From NCBI RefSeq assembly GCF_002863865.1, contig NZ_CP022684.1, forward strand, positions 496,001 to 560,000: 64,000 bases of DNA, given 5' to 3'. A model generated the notes under the pieces. That model did not search any database. It was not told where the DNA came from and worked only from the letters and a program-made list of their open reading frames with translations. This DNA is from Ketobacter alkanivorans (GTDB lineage Bacteria; Pseudomonadota; Gammaproteobacteria; Pseudomonadales; Ketobacteraceae). Shown one piece after another: positions 28,713-37,435 of the stretch. The translations under genes were made by a program, and so were the position numbers. Each line of letters begins with the position of its first letter. The stretch's first letter is position 1.

Positions 28713-30548
28713 ATGAATTTGCGGCAATTCACCAAAGGGCTTGTTGCCCTACTCTGCGTATTCCAGATTCACTCCATTCAGGCGGCGGAACGCATTAGCC
28801 CCAACAATCTTTGGATTTATAACGACGATATTGGTGTACCGACGCTTACCGACCCAAGCGATCCATCATCAGACGTCATTTACCTGCCCGCCAACATTTT
28901 TGTGCCCACATCGGCCGATCCGGACGCACGTTTTCCCGCCATCATATTCATCAGTAGCTGGGCTCTAAACGAACACGAATATTCATCCCAGGCAGAAATC
29001 CTCGCTGAGAAAGGATACGTGGTTCTAAGCTACACATCCCGAGGTTTTAATGGCTCACCCGGCCTGATCACCACCGGAGGTGTCGAGGATACTGCCGATG
29101 CTTCCGCCGCTATCGATTATCTGTTGGACAGTGCAAATCAATACCCGGTAAATGCCAACGCCATCGGGCTTTCGGGAGTGTCCTACGGCGCGGGCATATC
29201 ACTCATGACCGGCTTTCAGGACGAGCGCGTCAAGGCCATTGTTGCCATGAGCGGATGGGCTGACTTGGTTGACTCGCTTTGGGCAGGCTTCACACCCAAT
29301 TACTCTTGGTTGGAACTGCTCATATTCTCCTCCCAACCGGTTCCATTTTTAATACGGAACAATCCGAGCCCGGAAATTGATGCCAATTACAACAACATGA
29401 AGATCCATGAAAACGTCGAAGATACCAAGATCTGGGGTGCAATACGCTCCCCCATCAGTTACATCGACCTAGTGAATAGCCGCGAACAGAAGCCTGCGGT
29501 TTATATTGCCAATAACCTGCACGACTACTTATTCCAACCGGACGGACTGTTTCGCATGCTGAGCCAGTACGATGGCGAGTGGCGCCTTGATTTGAGCCGA
29601 GGCGTGCATGCTTCTGGCGAAGCTGGCGGTTTGCTGGGGAATGAAGATCACGTCATCTGGTTGAATACGGCAATGTGGTTTGACCATTATCTGAAGGGAA
29701 TTGATAACGGCATAAACAACAGCAAGCCTTTCAGCACCAAAGTACTGAACACAGCCAAGCGCGAAAGCTATGATAGCCTGAACCCAGAGAATGAGGTGAA
29801 GATATTCAATCTCATTCCTGAATCTGGCGCACAGGGCGGCCAGTTGTCAGAAGCGTATACTAACACCGTTGATCTGGATGTGAGCTTTAGCACAGTTGAA
29901 CAGATCACCTATTCAGGCTGGATTACCGGCGCGTTGGCACACACCGGCCGAACGCTCAATATTAACGATATAAATCAAGAACTTGGGCTGGTGTTCACAA
30001 CCGGCATACTGGACGCTCCACTCCGCCTTAGAGGCGAGGCAAGGGTTAACCTGCCTATCATCGCACAAGATAAAGCCCAATATTTTGGCTACCTGTTCTA
30101 CCTAAATCCACAGACTGGTATCGCCAACTGGGTTGGACATGCTCCCTTCTCCTGCCATACATCAGAAGGCTGTGCATCAGAACCAGGACAGGTTGAAGAG
30201 ATTGTTCTGGATTTCTATTGGACCTCTGTGGATATACCGGCTGGCAGCCAATTGATGCTGGTAATCGATGGCAAGGACGCAGATTACTGGCGTTACGCGG
30301 CAACACCGGAAACCAACACGGTAGCGTTCAGTGCGACTGCACAAGCAACCCTTAGCCTGCCTGTGGTATGGGAAAACACCCAATACGATGATCCTGTCGC
30401 AGCCTACGAAGATCAGATCAGCAGCGCACGAGGTGCCGATGGCGATAACGGCTCCTTCCAAAGCAGTGGCGCTGGTGGTTCCACAGCTCCAACACTGCTG
30501 CTCACACTAAGTCTGTTAGCAATACGCAGACTTAAGCGTACCCGATAA
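28713..30548 (+). CDS. Secreted S15/CocE-type alpha/beta hydrolase with GlyGly-CTERM-like tail
   Basis: The 611-residue protein has a signal peptide (ending near HSIQA, residue 24) and an alpha/beta-hydrolase core of the X-Pro dipeptidyl-peptidase/CocE family. The nucleophile Ser lies in GVSYG (about residue 149), ahead of a lid region. The region from about 375 on resembles the jelly-roll C-terminal domain of this family. The last 30 residues are Gly/Ser-rich (SSGAGGS), then a hydrophobic stretch (TLLLTLSLLAI), then RRLKRTR. That layout matches the GlyGly-CTERM signal recognised by rhombosortase, which would process the protein on its way out. AGGGA six bases before the ATG is a good ribosome site. 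The natural substrate is unknown; a peptide or ester bond is expected from the family. Confidence 0.85.
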   Translation: MNLRQFTKGLVALLCVFQIHSIQAAERISPNNLWIYNDDIGVPTLTDPSDPSSDVIYLPANIFVPTSADPDARFPAIIFISSWALNEHEYSSQAEILAEKGYVVLSYTSRGFNGSPGLITTGGVEDTADASAAIDYLLDSANQYPVNANAIGLSGVSYGAGISLMTGFQDERVKAIVAMSGWADLVDSLWAGFTPNYSWLELLIFSSQPVPFLIRNNPSPEIDANYNNMKIHENVEDTKIWGAIRSPISYIDLVNSREQKPAVYIANNLHDYLFQPDGLFRMLSQYDGEWRLDLSRGVHASGEAGGLLGNEDHVIWLNTAMWFDHYLKGIDNGINNSKPFSTKVLNTAKRESYDSLNPENEVKIFNLIPESGAQGGQLSEAYTNTVDLDVSFSTVEQITYSGWITGALAHTGRTLNINDINQELGLVFTTGILDAPLRLRGEARVNLPIIAQDKAQYFGYLFYLNPQTGIANWVGHAPFSCHTSEGCASEPGQVEEIVLDFYWTSVDIPAGSQLMLVIDGKDADYWRYAATPETNTVAFSATAQATLSLPVVWENTQYDDPVAAYEDQISSARGADGDNGSFQSSGAGGSTAPTLLLTLSLLAIRRLKRTR

Positions 30549-30556
30549 ATTCGTTC

Positions 30557-30579
30557 GCGGGGGCTGCCAAGGCCCCCGC
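30557..30579 (+). terminator. GC-rich hairpin after the S15-type hydrolase
   Basis: An 8-bp GC stem (GCGGGGGC with GCCCCCGC) and a 7-base loop begin 8 bases after the stop. A T-rich stretch follows only after about ten bases, so termination may be partial. Confidence 0.6.
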
Positions 30580-30786
30580 TCTGATCACTTTTCCGCCTAA
30601 CACTTTTTAAATCAAAAATTTGTGAATTCCTCCGCACAGTTTTCATGCATCGCCCCGGAAAACGTCTACTTTTAATCTTGTTACTATCGTACTGATTACG
30701 ATGATTCACGGTTACCCCAGGTGATGTACCTTGAGCAGTTCATTGTTGGCCCAGCCAAGGCATACCCTTACAATTGAGTATTTGGC

Positions 30787-32931
30787 ATGTTGTTTAGTCG
30801 ATTGTTACCCCGTTTTACCCCTGCGCTCTTGGCCCTATTTATTGTTGCATGTGGCGGGGGCGGCTCAGAGAGCAGTGACTCCGCCTCAACAGAGAGTTCA
30901 ACCAGCACAGCGAGTTCCATCCAAGGCAAGGTCGTCAAAGGTGTGGTTAAAAATGCCACAGTAACCGCGTTTAGAGTAGAAAGCGGCTTGGTGGGCAGCG
31001 TTTTGACATCAACCACCACCAATAGCGAAGGCCAGTACAACCTAAGGTTTAGCAACTACGAAGGCCCGGTTTACATAGAAGTTACGCCCATTGGTAACTC
31101 GACACAGATGGTATGCGATGCAGCCAGCGGTTGTGGGGAGTTTATTGGCCTAACTGACTTAGATTCCAACAACAACGGACTCATTGATTTTGGTGAATCA
31201 TTTCAGGTACCTGCTGATTTTATCTTAACTGCCGCATTGCCTAACTCCACAAGCGCCAGCAACGTGAACGTATCCACCTTAACTCATCTGGCTGCTCAAC
31301 TGGCTACAAGCTATCCACAAGGCATTAATGACGTTTCCATAAGTGTTGCTCAGTCCCAGCTAGAGAACCTGTTTCAAATCACCGATCTTGCGAATGCGCC
31401 TTTAGTCGACCTGTCCAACCCAACTGCGGTGGCCAACTCCACCGATAACGCCCTTCGCCACGCATTGATTTCAAGCTCACTTCTTGGCTTAACCAACGAA
31501 GTTGCCTTCGCCCAGGTACTGGAGCAATTGGTTCAACAGTTCCAAACCAATGCAGGACAGCTGGTCACCCAGGATAGTTCAAGCAATATTCCCACTCTAT
31601 TAGACCTGACAGAAGAAGCTCAGCGCACAGCCCAACTGCTGAACCTGAGTGGCCTTGCGGCAGCATTAGCTCAAGAAGCATCCGCCCTGCTTAACTCCGC
31701 AAGCGGAACCCTGACTAACTCGCAGCCATCGCCCACCGCTGGTGGCAGCAATGCTGCTGTCATCGCAGCGTTCATGGATGACTTAAGCCTGTGGCAGGGT
31801 TATTTGAGCCTATCACCCAACGACACGTCATTTGCACAGATTGTTTCAGCAATAGGCGTTTCAACCGGAGCCGATTTAGCACAACTGTTGAAAGCAGTGT
31901 CCATCGCCGGTCAATTCGGCCCCGTTGTGGCGTTGCCCGACGCAGCACTGAGTGCCGCTTGCGACAGCTTGGGTAACTATTTTGCGAGGCTGACCTGCCG
32001 TGTTCTGATTTCTGGAAAGTCACTGGAGGAAATCTGCAATGGCACTCTCAATCTTGTAATCTTCGGCCGCTCACTGTGCGACCTGTTAAACGATATCACG
32101 CTGCCTTTAGGCAACGGTCTGACCGGGAACTTTGCTCTTTACGATGGTGTCGCTCGTATTTATGGCACCACTGAAGGGGTGGATTTGGATATAACGTTTA
32201 CTTCATCCAGTAACCGCCAATCCAGTTATGGTTTTAGCATCAGCGGTACAGCAGAGTCTGAAATCGGCTTTCTGGAGATTACTGACGGAAGCTTCCAGCT
32301 AGAATTCGATGGTGGTCTGGACATTCGTAACCTTAAGCTCCCTGAAACGGCATCAGGCACCTTGAGTGTCGCGTATCAACAGGATATAAATACCGTCGAT
32401 GCACCAACCTCCTTCGTCGGCGACTTATCGATTGCTCTGGATCTAAGTGGCGTAACGGAATTAGATGACGAACAAGAACTCCCTTACGCAGGGCTGGAAA
32501 CCATTGAACTTCGAATGACGGCAGATGGCACATTCGAATCTTTCGGAGGTGATCGTTTTGAGGGATCAATCGACCTCAATGGCGGCATAGACAGTGATAT
32601 CGTATTGCAATTTGAAACAGATCTACCCGACTATAGTGATCGCGCCGTCATAACCCTTACCAGCACCCCTAGCCTGCTGGCCGAAGGACAACTGCAAGAC
32701 ATTCAAATGGAATGGGCAGGCAAACGGTATGACATCATGTACTTCTATGCGCCTTATCGAGGGGTTCGAATTACCAATCAAGATGGCGTCATCATGGATC
32801 TTGATTTAAGTGTAGAGGATGGTGATAACGCGGGCTATTTACTCTTGGAAGGTACATCCTACGGCAATGTTACACCTTTAAATGGTAGCGTACTGTTTAC
32901 ACTCTCCAACGGTGAAGAGTTCGTGCTGTAA
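30787..32931 (+). CDS. Large lipoprotein of unknown function
   Basis: The 714-residue protein begins with a lipoprotein signal (LFIVAC, lipidated Cys22) followed by a Gly/Ser/Thr-rich linker to about residue 47. The next segment (IQGKVVKGVVKNATVTAF) resembles a carboxypeptidase-regulatory-like beta sandwich. Around residue 121 a loop DLDSNNNGLIDFGE has the spacing of an EF-hand or dockerin-type calcium site. The middle is helical and Ala/Leu/Gln-rich. The C-terminal third is rich in Asp, Gly and beta-prone residues. I do not recognise a catalytic family. The start ATG has no clear ribosome site. The gene stands alone between two terminators, beside the secreted hydrolase. A surface or periplasmic structural role is only a guess. 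Confidence 0.75.
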   Translation: MLFSRLLPRFTPALLALFIVACGGGGSESSDSASTESSTSTASSIQGKVVKGVVKNATVTAFRVESGLVGSVLTSTTTNSEGQYNLRFSNYEGPVYIEVTPIGNSTQMVCDAASGCGEFIGLTDLDSNNNGLIDFGESFQVPADFILTAALPNSTSASNVNVSTLTHLAAQLATSYPQGINDVSISVAQSQLENLFQITDLANAPLVDLSNPTAVANSTDNALRHALISSSLLGLTNEVAFAQVLEQLVQQFQTNAGQLVTQDSSSNIPTLLDLTEEAQRTAQLLNLSGLAAALAQEASALLNSASGTLTNSQPSPTAGGSNAAVIAAFMDDLSLWQGYLSLSPNDTSFAQIVSAIGVSTGADLAQLLKAVSIAGQFGPVVALPDAALSAACDSLGNYFARLTCRVLISGKSLEEICNGTLNLVIFGRSLCDLLNDITLPLGNGLTGNFALYDGVARIYGTTEGVDLDITFTSSSNRQSSYGFSISGTAESEIGFLEITDGSFQLEFDGGLDIRNLKLPETASGTLSVAYQQDINTVDAPTSFVGDLSIALDLSGVTELDDEQELPYAGLETIELRMTADGTFESFGGDRFEGSIDLNGGIDSDIVLQFETDLPDYSDRAVITLTSTPSLLAEGQLQDIQMEWAGKRYDIMYFYAPYRGVRITNQDGVIMDLDLSVEDGDNAGYLLLEGTSYGNVTPLNGSVLFTLSNGEEFVL

Positions 32932-32941
32932 CAGCATACAA

Positions 32942-32986
32942 CCAAGTAATAAAAAAGGGAGCCTGGCTCCCTTTTTTATTACTTGG
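32942..32986. terminator. Bidirectional terminator, 22-bp perfect arms
   Basis: Two 22-base arms around the single base at 32964 are exact reverse complements (core AAAAAAGGGAGCC / GGCTCCCTTTTTT). With A and T tracts on either side it can stop the lipoprotein transcript from the left and the MaoC-like transcript from the right. Confidence 0.93.
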
Positions 32987-33030
32987 CATTCGCGCTTGCG
33001 TTTTTATGACCAAATAAAGCGCCACCCCAA

Positions 33031-33492
33031 TTAGGCGAAATACATTACTAGCCAATCGGCGATCAACGCTGGTTTGGACTCGCCCTCGATTTCAATGGTG
33101 TACTCAGCACTAAACAGGTACTGCCCTGGGTTCTTTTCAGTGATTTCCTTCAAGGTTGCCACACCGCGAACGCGTGAACCGGTTTTAACCGGTGCCAAAA
33201 ACCGGATTTTATCAAAACCGTAATTCATCCCCATCTTAAGGCCGGCAGGCACAACCAGATCAGCCATCTGTGACTGCATATAGGGCAACAATGACAAGGT
33301 TAAAAACCCGTGAGCGATGGTTCCACCAAATGGGGTTTGCTTGGCCATCTCAGGATTCACATGAATAAATTGATGATCCAGCGTAGTATCAGCAAAGGCA
33401 TTAATCCGATCCTGATCAATCTGAAACCATTCTGATTCACCCATGGATTTGCCTACGTATTCTTGCAATGTCGCGGCATCGACTGCTTTCAT
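33031..33492 (-). CDS. MaoC-family (NodN-like) dehydratase/enoyl-CoA hydratase
   Basis: The 153-residue single hot-dog protein has the hydratase-2 catalytic pair Asp39 and His44 (DHQFIH), followed by PFGGTIAHGFLTLSL, the conserved central helix region. Relatives hydrate trans-2-enoyl-CoA to (R)-3-hydroxyacyl-CoA, feeding polyhydroxyalkanoate or reverse beta-oxidation, though many NodN-like members are untested. AGGA lies six bases before the ATG. The gene ends at the shared terminator and sits 44 bases after a PHA-system protein in the same direction, so a link to PHA metabolism is a reasonable inference. Confidence 0.88.
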   Translation of the reverse strand: MKAVDAATLQEYVGKSMGESEWFQIDQDRINAFADTTLDHQFIHVNPEMAKQTPFGGTIAHGFLTLSLLPYMQSQMADLVVPAGLKMGMNYGFDKIRFLAPVKTGSRVRGVATLKEITEKNPGQYLFSAEYTIEIEGESKPALIADWLVMYFA

Positions 33493-33536
33493 TGTGCTTC
33501 CTCTGTAAGATTCAAAAGATATAGATCAAACAAACA

Positions 33537-33785
33537 CTATTCGTTAAATAGCTTTTCTAATTGATGCTCAACAAGAGACCAGGGAATAAGCATTGGCTTC
33601 TTGGTAACCGTTAAAGTACAGGATTCCCCCAACACCACATACTCCACATGGAAACCCTTGCCCTTTGCATAGCCTTTCTCAACATCGCCACTGAACTCTA
33701 CATCGTGCTTTTTCGCCATACGATGGAGCCGTTCAACGATTACCGAAGGGTCTTCTTTCAAACGCCCCGTAACTGACCTGGTCAT
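33537..33785 (-). CDS. Polyhydroxyalkanoic acid system family protein
   Basis: The 82-residue protein resembles the small family named after polyhydroxyalkanoate granule-system proteins (PF09650 as I recall it). It has basic N-terminal and middle parts (TRSVTGRLK, YAKGKGFHVEY) and ends with PWSLVEHQLEKLFNE. The start is the ATG at 33785, because AGGAG lies five bases upstream; a longer GTG-initiated frame to 33809 would include that site. Its biochemical role is not established. It precedes the MaoC-like hydratase on the same strand. Confidence 0.75.
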   Translation of the reverse strand: MTRSVTGRLKEDPSVIVERLHRMAKKHDVEFSGDVEKGYAKGKGFHVEYVVLGESCTLTVTKKPMLIPWSLVEHQLEKLFNE

Positions 33786-33900
33786 ACCTACTCCTAACCG
33801 GGTATACACCCGTTAACACCCAACAATCAAACCGCCATTTTACCATGAACAGGCTCACTGTCAGGCTATATAGAGCGTTAAACTGTCCGTGAACCTCCTG

Positions 33901-34692
33901 CTAAGTGGATAAATTAAATAACTTAATTAAATTTTTCGAACTGAATTGCCACAACTCAGCAACTGGCTCCTCCCGTACATCTGCCAATATTTCTACGATT
34001 CTGAACAGATTAAGTGGGCTGTTGGCTCTAGTCCGTGAAAAAGAAGGAGGAATATCGGGTGCATCTGTTTCAAATACAATGGCATCCTGCGGCAACTGCT
34101 TGAGCAAGGAGCGCAAACGGCGTGCGCGATCGTAAGTAGCAGCCCCCCCAAAACCGATCAAAAAGCCCATTTCATGAAGACGTTGCGCCTGCTGCAGACT
34201 TCCTGAGAACGCATGCATGATTCCACCGGCAGCGAAACCGCTCTCCCTCACCAGTTTTAGTACCAGATCTTGAGTCTTTCTAGCATGCACAATAATGGGC
34301 AAGTGATGATTAGCAGCGATCGACAGCTGCCTGCGAAAAAGTGCCATCTGCTGTGGAAGGTCCTTATCGGTCTCGAAGGCATCCAAGCCTATTTCGCCGA
34401 CGGCTATCGCTCCGTTATCCAACTGGGCGTCTAACTGATCGAGATGCTTGGCATCATGCTTAGTCATAAAATAAGGGTGCAAGCCATAAGCAGGCAGTAA
34501 GCGCGGCGCATCCGTCGCATCCGCATTGATCGACGCCACAAGCTCGGCCATACCCCGCCACTGATCGCACGACACACCAGGAACAACGATCGCTGACATG
34601 CCCTTTTGTCGGCAATCAGCCAGTATATCTTGCCGAGACTCATCAAATTGCGGGAAATCGATATGACAATGGCTATCTATCAATGTAGGCAT
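33901..34692 (-). CDS. TatD-family metal-dependent deoxyribonuclease
   Basis: The 263-residue protein is a TIM-barrel hydrolase of the TatD family. It has the metal motif HCH in IDSHCHID (His8, His10), the strand VGEIGLDAFE with the bridging Glu, PIIVHARKT, an HAFSG motif and FETDAPD near the C-terminus. These match the divalent-metal sites of 3'-5' DNases of this family. I start it at the ATG at 34692, which gives the usual short N-terminus (MPTLIDSHCH). The frame stays open to 34728. The ribosome site is weak (AAGAG). The gene stands alone between the PHA-system gene and the GMC oxidoreductase. Confidence 0.92.
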   Translation of the reverse strand: MPTLIDSHCHIDFPQFDESRQDILADCRQKGMSAIVVPGVSCDQWRGMAELVASINADATDAPRLLPAYGLHPYFMTKHDAKHLDQLDAQLDNGAIAVGEIGLDAFETDKDLPQQMALFRRQLSIAANHHLPIIVHARKTQDLVLKLVRESGFAAGGIMHAFSGSLQQAQRLHEMGFLIGFGGAATYDRARRLRSLLKQLPQDAIVFETDAPDIPPSFSRTRANSPLNLFRIVEILADVREEPVAELWQFSSKNLIKLFNLST

Positions 34693-34779
34693 AGGGCGCT
34701 CTTTATTGGTAAACCCAGATACCACCATAAAAACTCATTTACCGATTCAATTCAACGACACACATTAATGACGGACGCA

Positions 34780-36321
34780 TCAAGCAAAATAGTCATTAGC
34801 ATCCTCTAAAATACGATCTGCTATATAATTAGATAACGCATATACGCTTTCTTGTGGATTAACAATGATCGAGGTTGGGAAGAGACTCGCGTCACACACA
34901 AACAACCCTTTAACATCATGGGTTTCTCCGTAGGGGTTCACTACCGACTTGGCAGGATCGCTGCCCATGCGCATAGTCCCCTGAGGATGGTAGGACACCA
35001 TTCTCAAGGCAAACGGATGGTTTTCAATGCCATCAACCACCGTATCAATCTGTTCTTCAGACTCAATAACCCGCTTATCACCGGTTGGTAAAAACACACG
35101 CTCAGCACCTGCAGCAAAATAGATCTTTGCTGCCGCCTTAAACGCAGCTTTCATGGCAGGAAAATCAGCATCAGCAATCTGATAATCAATCTGTTTTTCA
35201 CCATCGACCAAACTGACCCGGCCAACATTGTGATCATGGATCAGAGAAATACAAGATGCATAATTCTTGGCTCGCGACATAAAATCAAGATAGGCTTTGC
35301 CGGTACCAGGCTCAGTGGACATGCCAAGCTCTATAGGTCCGGCACCACCTCCCTCAAGCACAAATCCACCCTTGTCCGGATGCTCAAACTCATCGACATA
35401 CACACCCAGCATAGCGCCTCGCCAGGTAAAAATATCCTGAGCAAACTGTGCAACGATCATAGTGGAAGGGTGACACGCAAAGTTGCGCCCTACCTGCTCA
35501 CTGGAATTAGCAATTTCACTTCTCAAAAACAATAAAGGTGTTTGCACTGCGCCTGCGGCAGCTATGACGACCTTTGCTTTAACATTGATATCCGCAACTT
35601 TGTGTTTTGTTACAGGATCAACCATGGTAGCTTGCACGCCCTTGGCACGACCATTTTCAGTCACTATACGGGCAGCAAATGTATCTGTAAAAATTTGCGC
35701 ACCATGATGGCAAGCCCAAGGCAAGTACGTTACCAACATAGATTGTTTGCGATCCGTTTTGCAGCCCGACAGGCAGTGCCCAGTGAGCGCACAATCTTTA
35801 ATATTGCGGCTAAGTGGCTTGACCGACCAACCAAGCGCCCTCGCCCCAGCCTCCAACTTACGGCTGTTTTCATTGATTTCATGTGGCTGATTGATATGAA
35901 TACTCAGGTTACGCTCAACCTTCTCGAAGTAAGGCGATAAAATTTCAGGGGTTAAATTGGTAAGCCCGTACTCCTTGCCCCATTTTTCGAGGATGAAATC
36001 AGGAACCCGAAACGTGACACAACCGTTTACTACTGTAGACCCACCCAAACAACGGCCCTGCAACACCAACAAATCACCCTGTTTAGTCGCCTGATTGCCC
36101 TTCTCTTCATAAAGCAGTTCCAACATGTCCGGGAATGTTTCATTAAATTGCGTAGAAGGTACGTAAGAACCAGCCTCTAATACCACAACGCTTTTTCCGG
36201 CTGCAGCAAGCTCATATGCCATTACCGCGCCGCCCGCACCAGACCCGATAATGACCGCATCAACATCCAAGTCGATATGGGCAGACGTGACATCTGCAGC
36301 ACTGGTTACCTTTAACATCAT
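34780..36321 (-). CDS. GMC-family FAD-dependent oxidoreductase
   Basis: The 513-residue protein has the dinucleotide fold GSGAGGAVMAYELAAAG near residue 26, the GMC stretch GRCLGGSTVVNG, and the C-terminal signature with His445 (SYHPQGTMRMG) and Asn488 (NPQESVYAL), the catalytic His/Asn pair of this family. A Cys-rich stretch (CALTGHCLSGC) lies near residue 180. The substrate should be an alcohol or polyol but cannot be named. AAGG precedes the ATG. The gene starts six bases after a Tat-exported small protein, the layout of membrane-bound sugar/alcohol dehydrogenases in which that protein is the small subunit. No cytochrome c subunit follows. The enzyme itself has no signal peptide, so it may travel with its partner through Tat. 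Confidence 0.9.
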   Translation of the reverse strand: MMLKVTSAADVTSAHIDLDVDAVIIGSGAGGAVMAYELAAAGKSVVVLEAGSYVPSTQFNETFPDMLELLYEEKGNQATKQGDLLVLQGRCLGGSTVVNGCVTFRVPDFILEKWGKEYGLTNLTPEILSPYFEKVERNLSIHINQPHEINENSRKLEAGARALGWSVKPLSRNIKDCALTGHCLSGCKTDRKQSMLVTYLPWACHHGAQIFTDTFAARIVTENGRAKGVQATMVDPVTKHKVADINVKAKVVIAAAGAVQTPLLFLRSEIANSSEQVGRNFACHPSTMIVAQFAQDIFTWRGAMLGVYVDEFEHPDKGGFVLEGGGAGPIELGMSTEPGTGKAYLDFMSRAKNYASCISLIHDHNVGRVSLVDGEKQIDYQIADADFPAMKAAFKAAAKIYFAAGAERVFLPTGDKRVIESEEQIDTVVDGIENHPFALRMVSYHPQGTMRMGSDPAKSVVNPYGETHDVKGLFVCDASLFPTSIIVNPQESVYALSNYIADRILEDANDYFA

Positions 36322-36327
36322 AATGCC

Positions 36328-36942
36328 TTATACCTTCTGCAGCAGTGGAAGTGGTGCCTCACCAAGCGAAGGGAGCCCCCATGTTTCTGATACGGGTCCA
36401 GCAAACTGCAATGCTCCCCAGGTTCGTGCATCACGCCAATAAGCGGCATACACCAGCTTCTTGAGTACCGTTGCGATACCTAGCAGAACCGGATGCCCAG
36501 CCTGCCAGCTATCGATGTACAAGACTGCATCTTGCTCTGACATGCGGGTAAAACGGGAAAAATTCCAACCCATGACCAAACCACCACATTCAAACAGGTC
36601 AATGGCTTTGCCCAGATCAGAGCGTATCTGAGCTGACATACCGTTGAACATTTCATCTAAATTTCTAAGCACAGGAACGCTTTCAAGGGGGGCCATTTCT
36701 GTGCCATCGGTTGGCAACAGGATTTGGGCTAAACGCTGAAAAAAGGCCATTTGAGAAGAGCTGAGCGCTTTACCGGCGTCCATATCGCCTACGGGGCTTT
36801 CCGTACAAGCGGACACCAAGCTACCCGCACCCGCCACCAACAGACCGTGGACCGCTATGGTCAGGAATCGACGACGTTTCATTGGCGCCAAAGCCGAGAC
36901 GATTTCGTTTTGTATTGATTCAGGCACGATTGGCTTCGTCAT
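36328..36942 (-). CDS. Tat-exported small subunit, gluconate 2-dehydrogenase subunit 3-like
   Basis: The 204-residue protein has a twin-arginine signal (KRRRFLTIAVHGLLVAG) ending in LVSAC, which suggests Tat export and perhaps lipidation. The mature part is helical (AFFQRLAQILLPTDGTEMAPLESVPVLRNLD) and resembles the gamma subunit that pairs with flavin dehydrogenases. AGGA precedes the ATG by seven bases. It is the first gene of a two-gene unit, with the GMC oxidoreductase six bases downstream. It probably chaperones and co-exports the flavoprotein. The family assignment is moderately sure; the Tat signal is clear. Confidence 0.82.
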   Translation of the reverse strand: MTKPIVPESIQNEIVSALAPMKRRRFLTIAVHGLLVAGAGSLVSACTESPVGDMDAGKALSSSQMAFFQRLAQILLPTDGTEMAPLESVPVLRNLDEMFNGMSAQIRSDLGKAIDLFECGGLVMGWNFSRFTRMSEQDAVLYIDSWQAGHPVLLGIATVLKKLVYAAYWRDARTWGALQFAGPVSETWGLPSLGEAPLPLLQKV

Positions 36943-37139
36943 AATGTCATCCTATGCAGTGACTAAAGAGTCTACACAGTTTGTTTGGGCAAAGGAAATG
37001 ACCAAAATGTACTGTCCATCTGACAAATTTCATCAGTGCGTATCACCTTGATATGGGTCAAAAACCTATACCTACTTTAGGTTATTCTGTGGGTGTACTA
37101 ACCAATCAGATCAATTTCAACGATGATAAGGGTATTTAG

Positions 37140-37388
37140 ATGACCTTGGAAAAACACGATTTAGTCCATGAGTTTCCAGAAAGCCGGGATGCCATCCATG
37201 AATTAAAAATGAACAACAACCACTTCTCCAGGTTGTTCGATCAATACCACGATAAAGATCATGAAGTGCATCGAATTGAGGCTGGCGTAGAAAACACCAG
37301 CGACGAATATCTGGAAGTGCGCAAGAAAGAGCGCTTAAAGTTGAAAGATGAGCTTTATAAGATGATTAAGGATCACGAAGGGCAATGA
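37140..37388 (+). CDS. YdcH-like protein (DUF465)
   Basis: This 82-residue, highly charged, helical protein has the family pattern FPESRDAIHELKMNNNHFSRLFDQYHDKDHEVHRIE and a C-terminal KKERLKLKDELYKMI helix, which together form a small coiled hairpin. The function of the family is not known. AAGGG lies nine bases before the ATG. It is a single-gene unit, divergent from the Tat/GMC pair and closed by a hairpin terminator. Confidence 0.9.
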   Translation: MTLEKHDLVHEFPESRDAIHELKMNNNHFSRLFDQYHDKDHEVHRIEAGVENTSDEYLEVRKKERLKLKDELYKMIKDHEGQ

Positions 37389-37394
37389 TTCAAT

Positions 37395-37418
37395 AAAAAG
37401 GGGCGTAAGCCCCTTTTT
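37395..37418. terminator. Bidirectional terminator after the DUF465 gene
   Basis: AAAAAGGGGC pairs with GCCCCTTTTT around a GTAA tetraloop. It lies between convergent genes and can serve both. Confidence 0.92.
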
Positions 37419-37435
37419 ATAAAGCTTATCTATAA

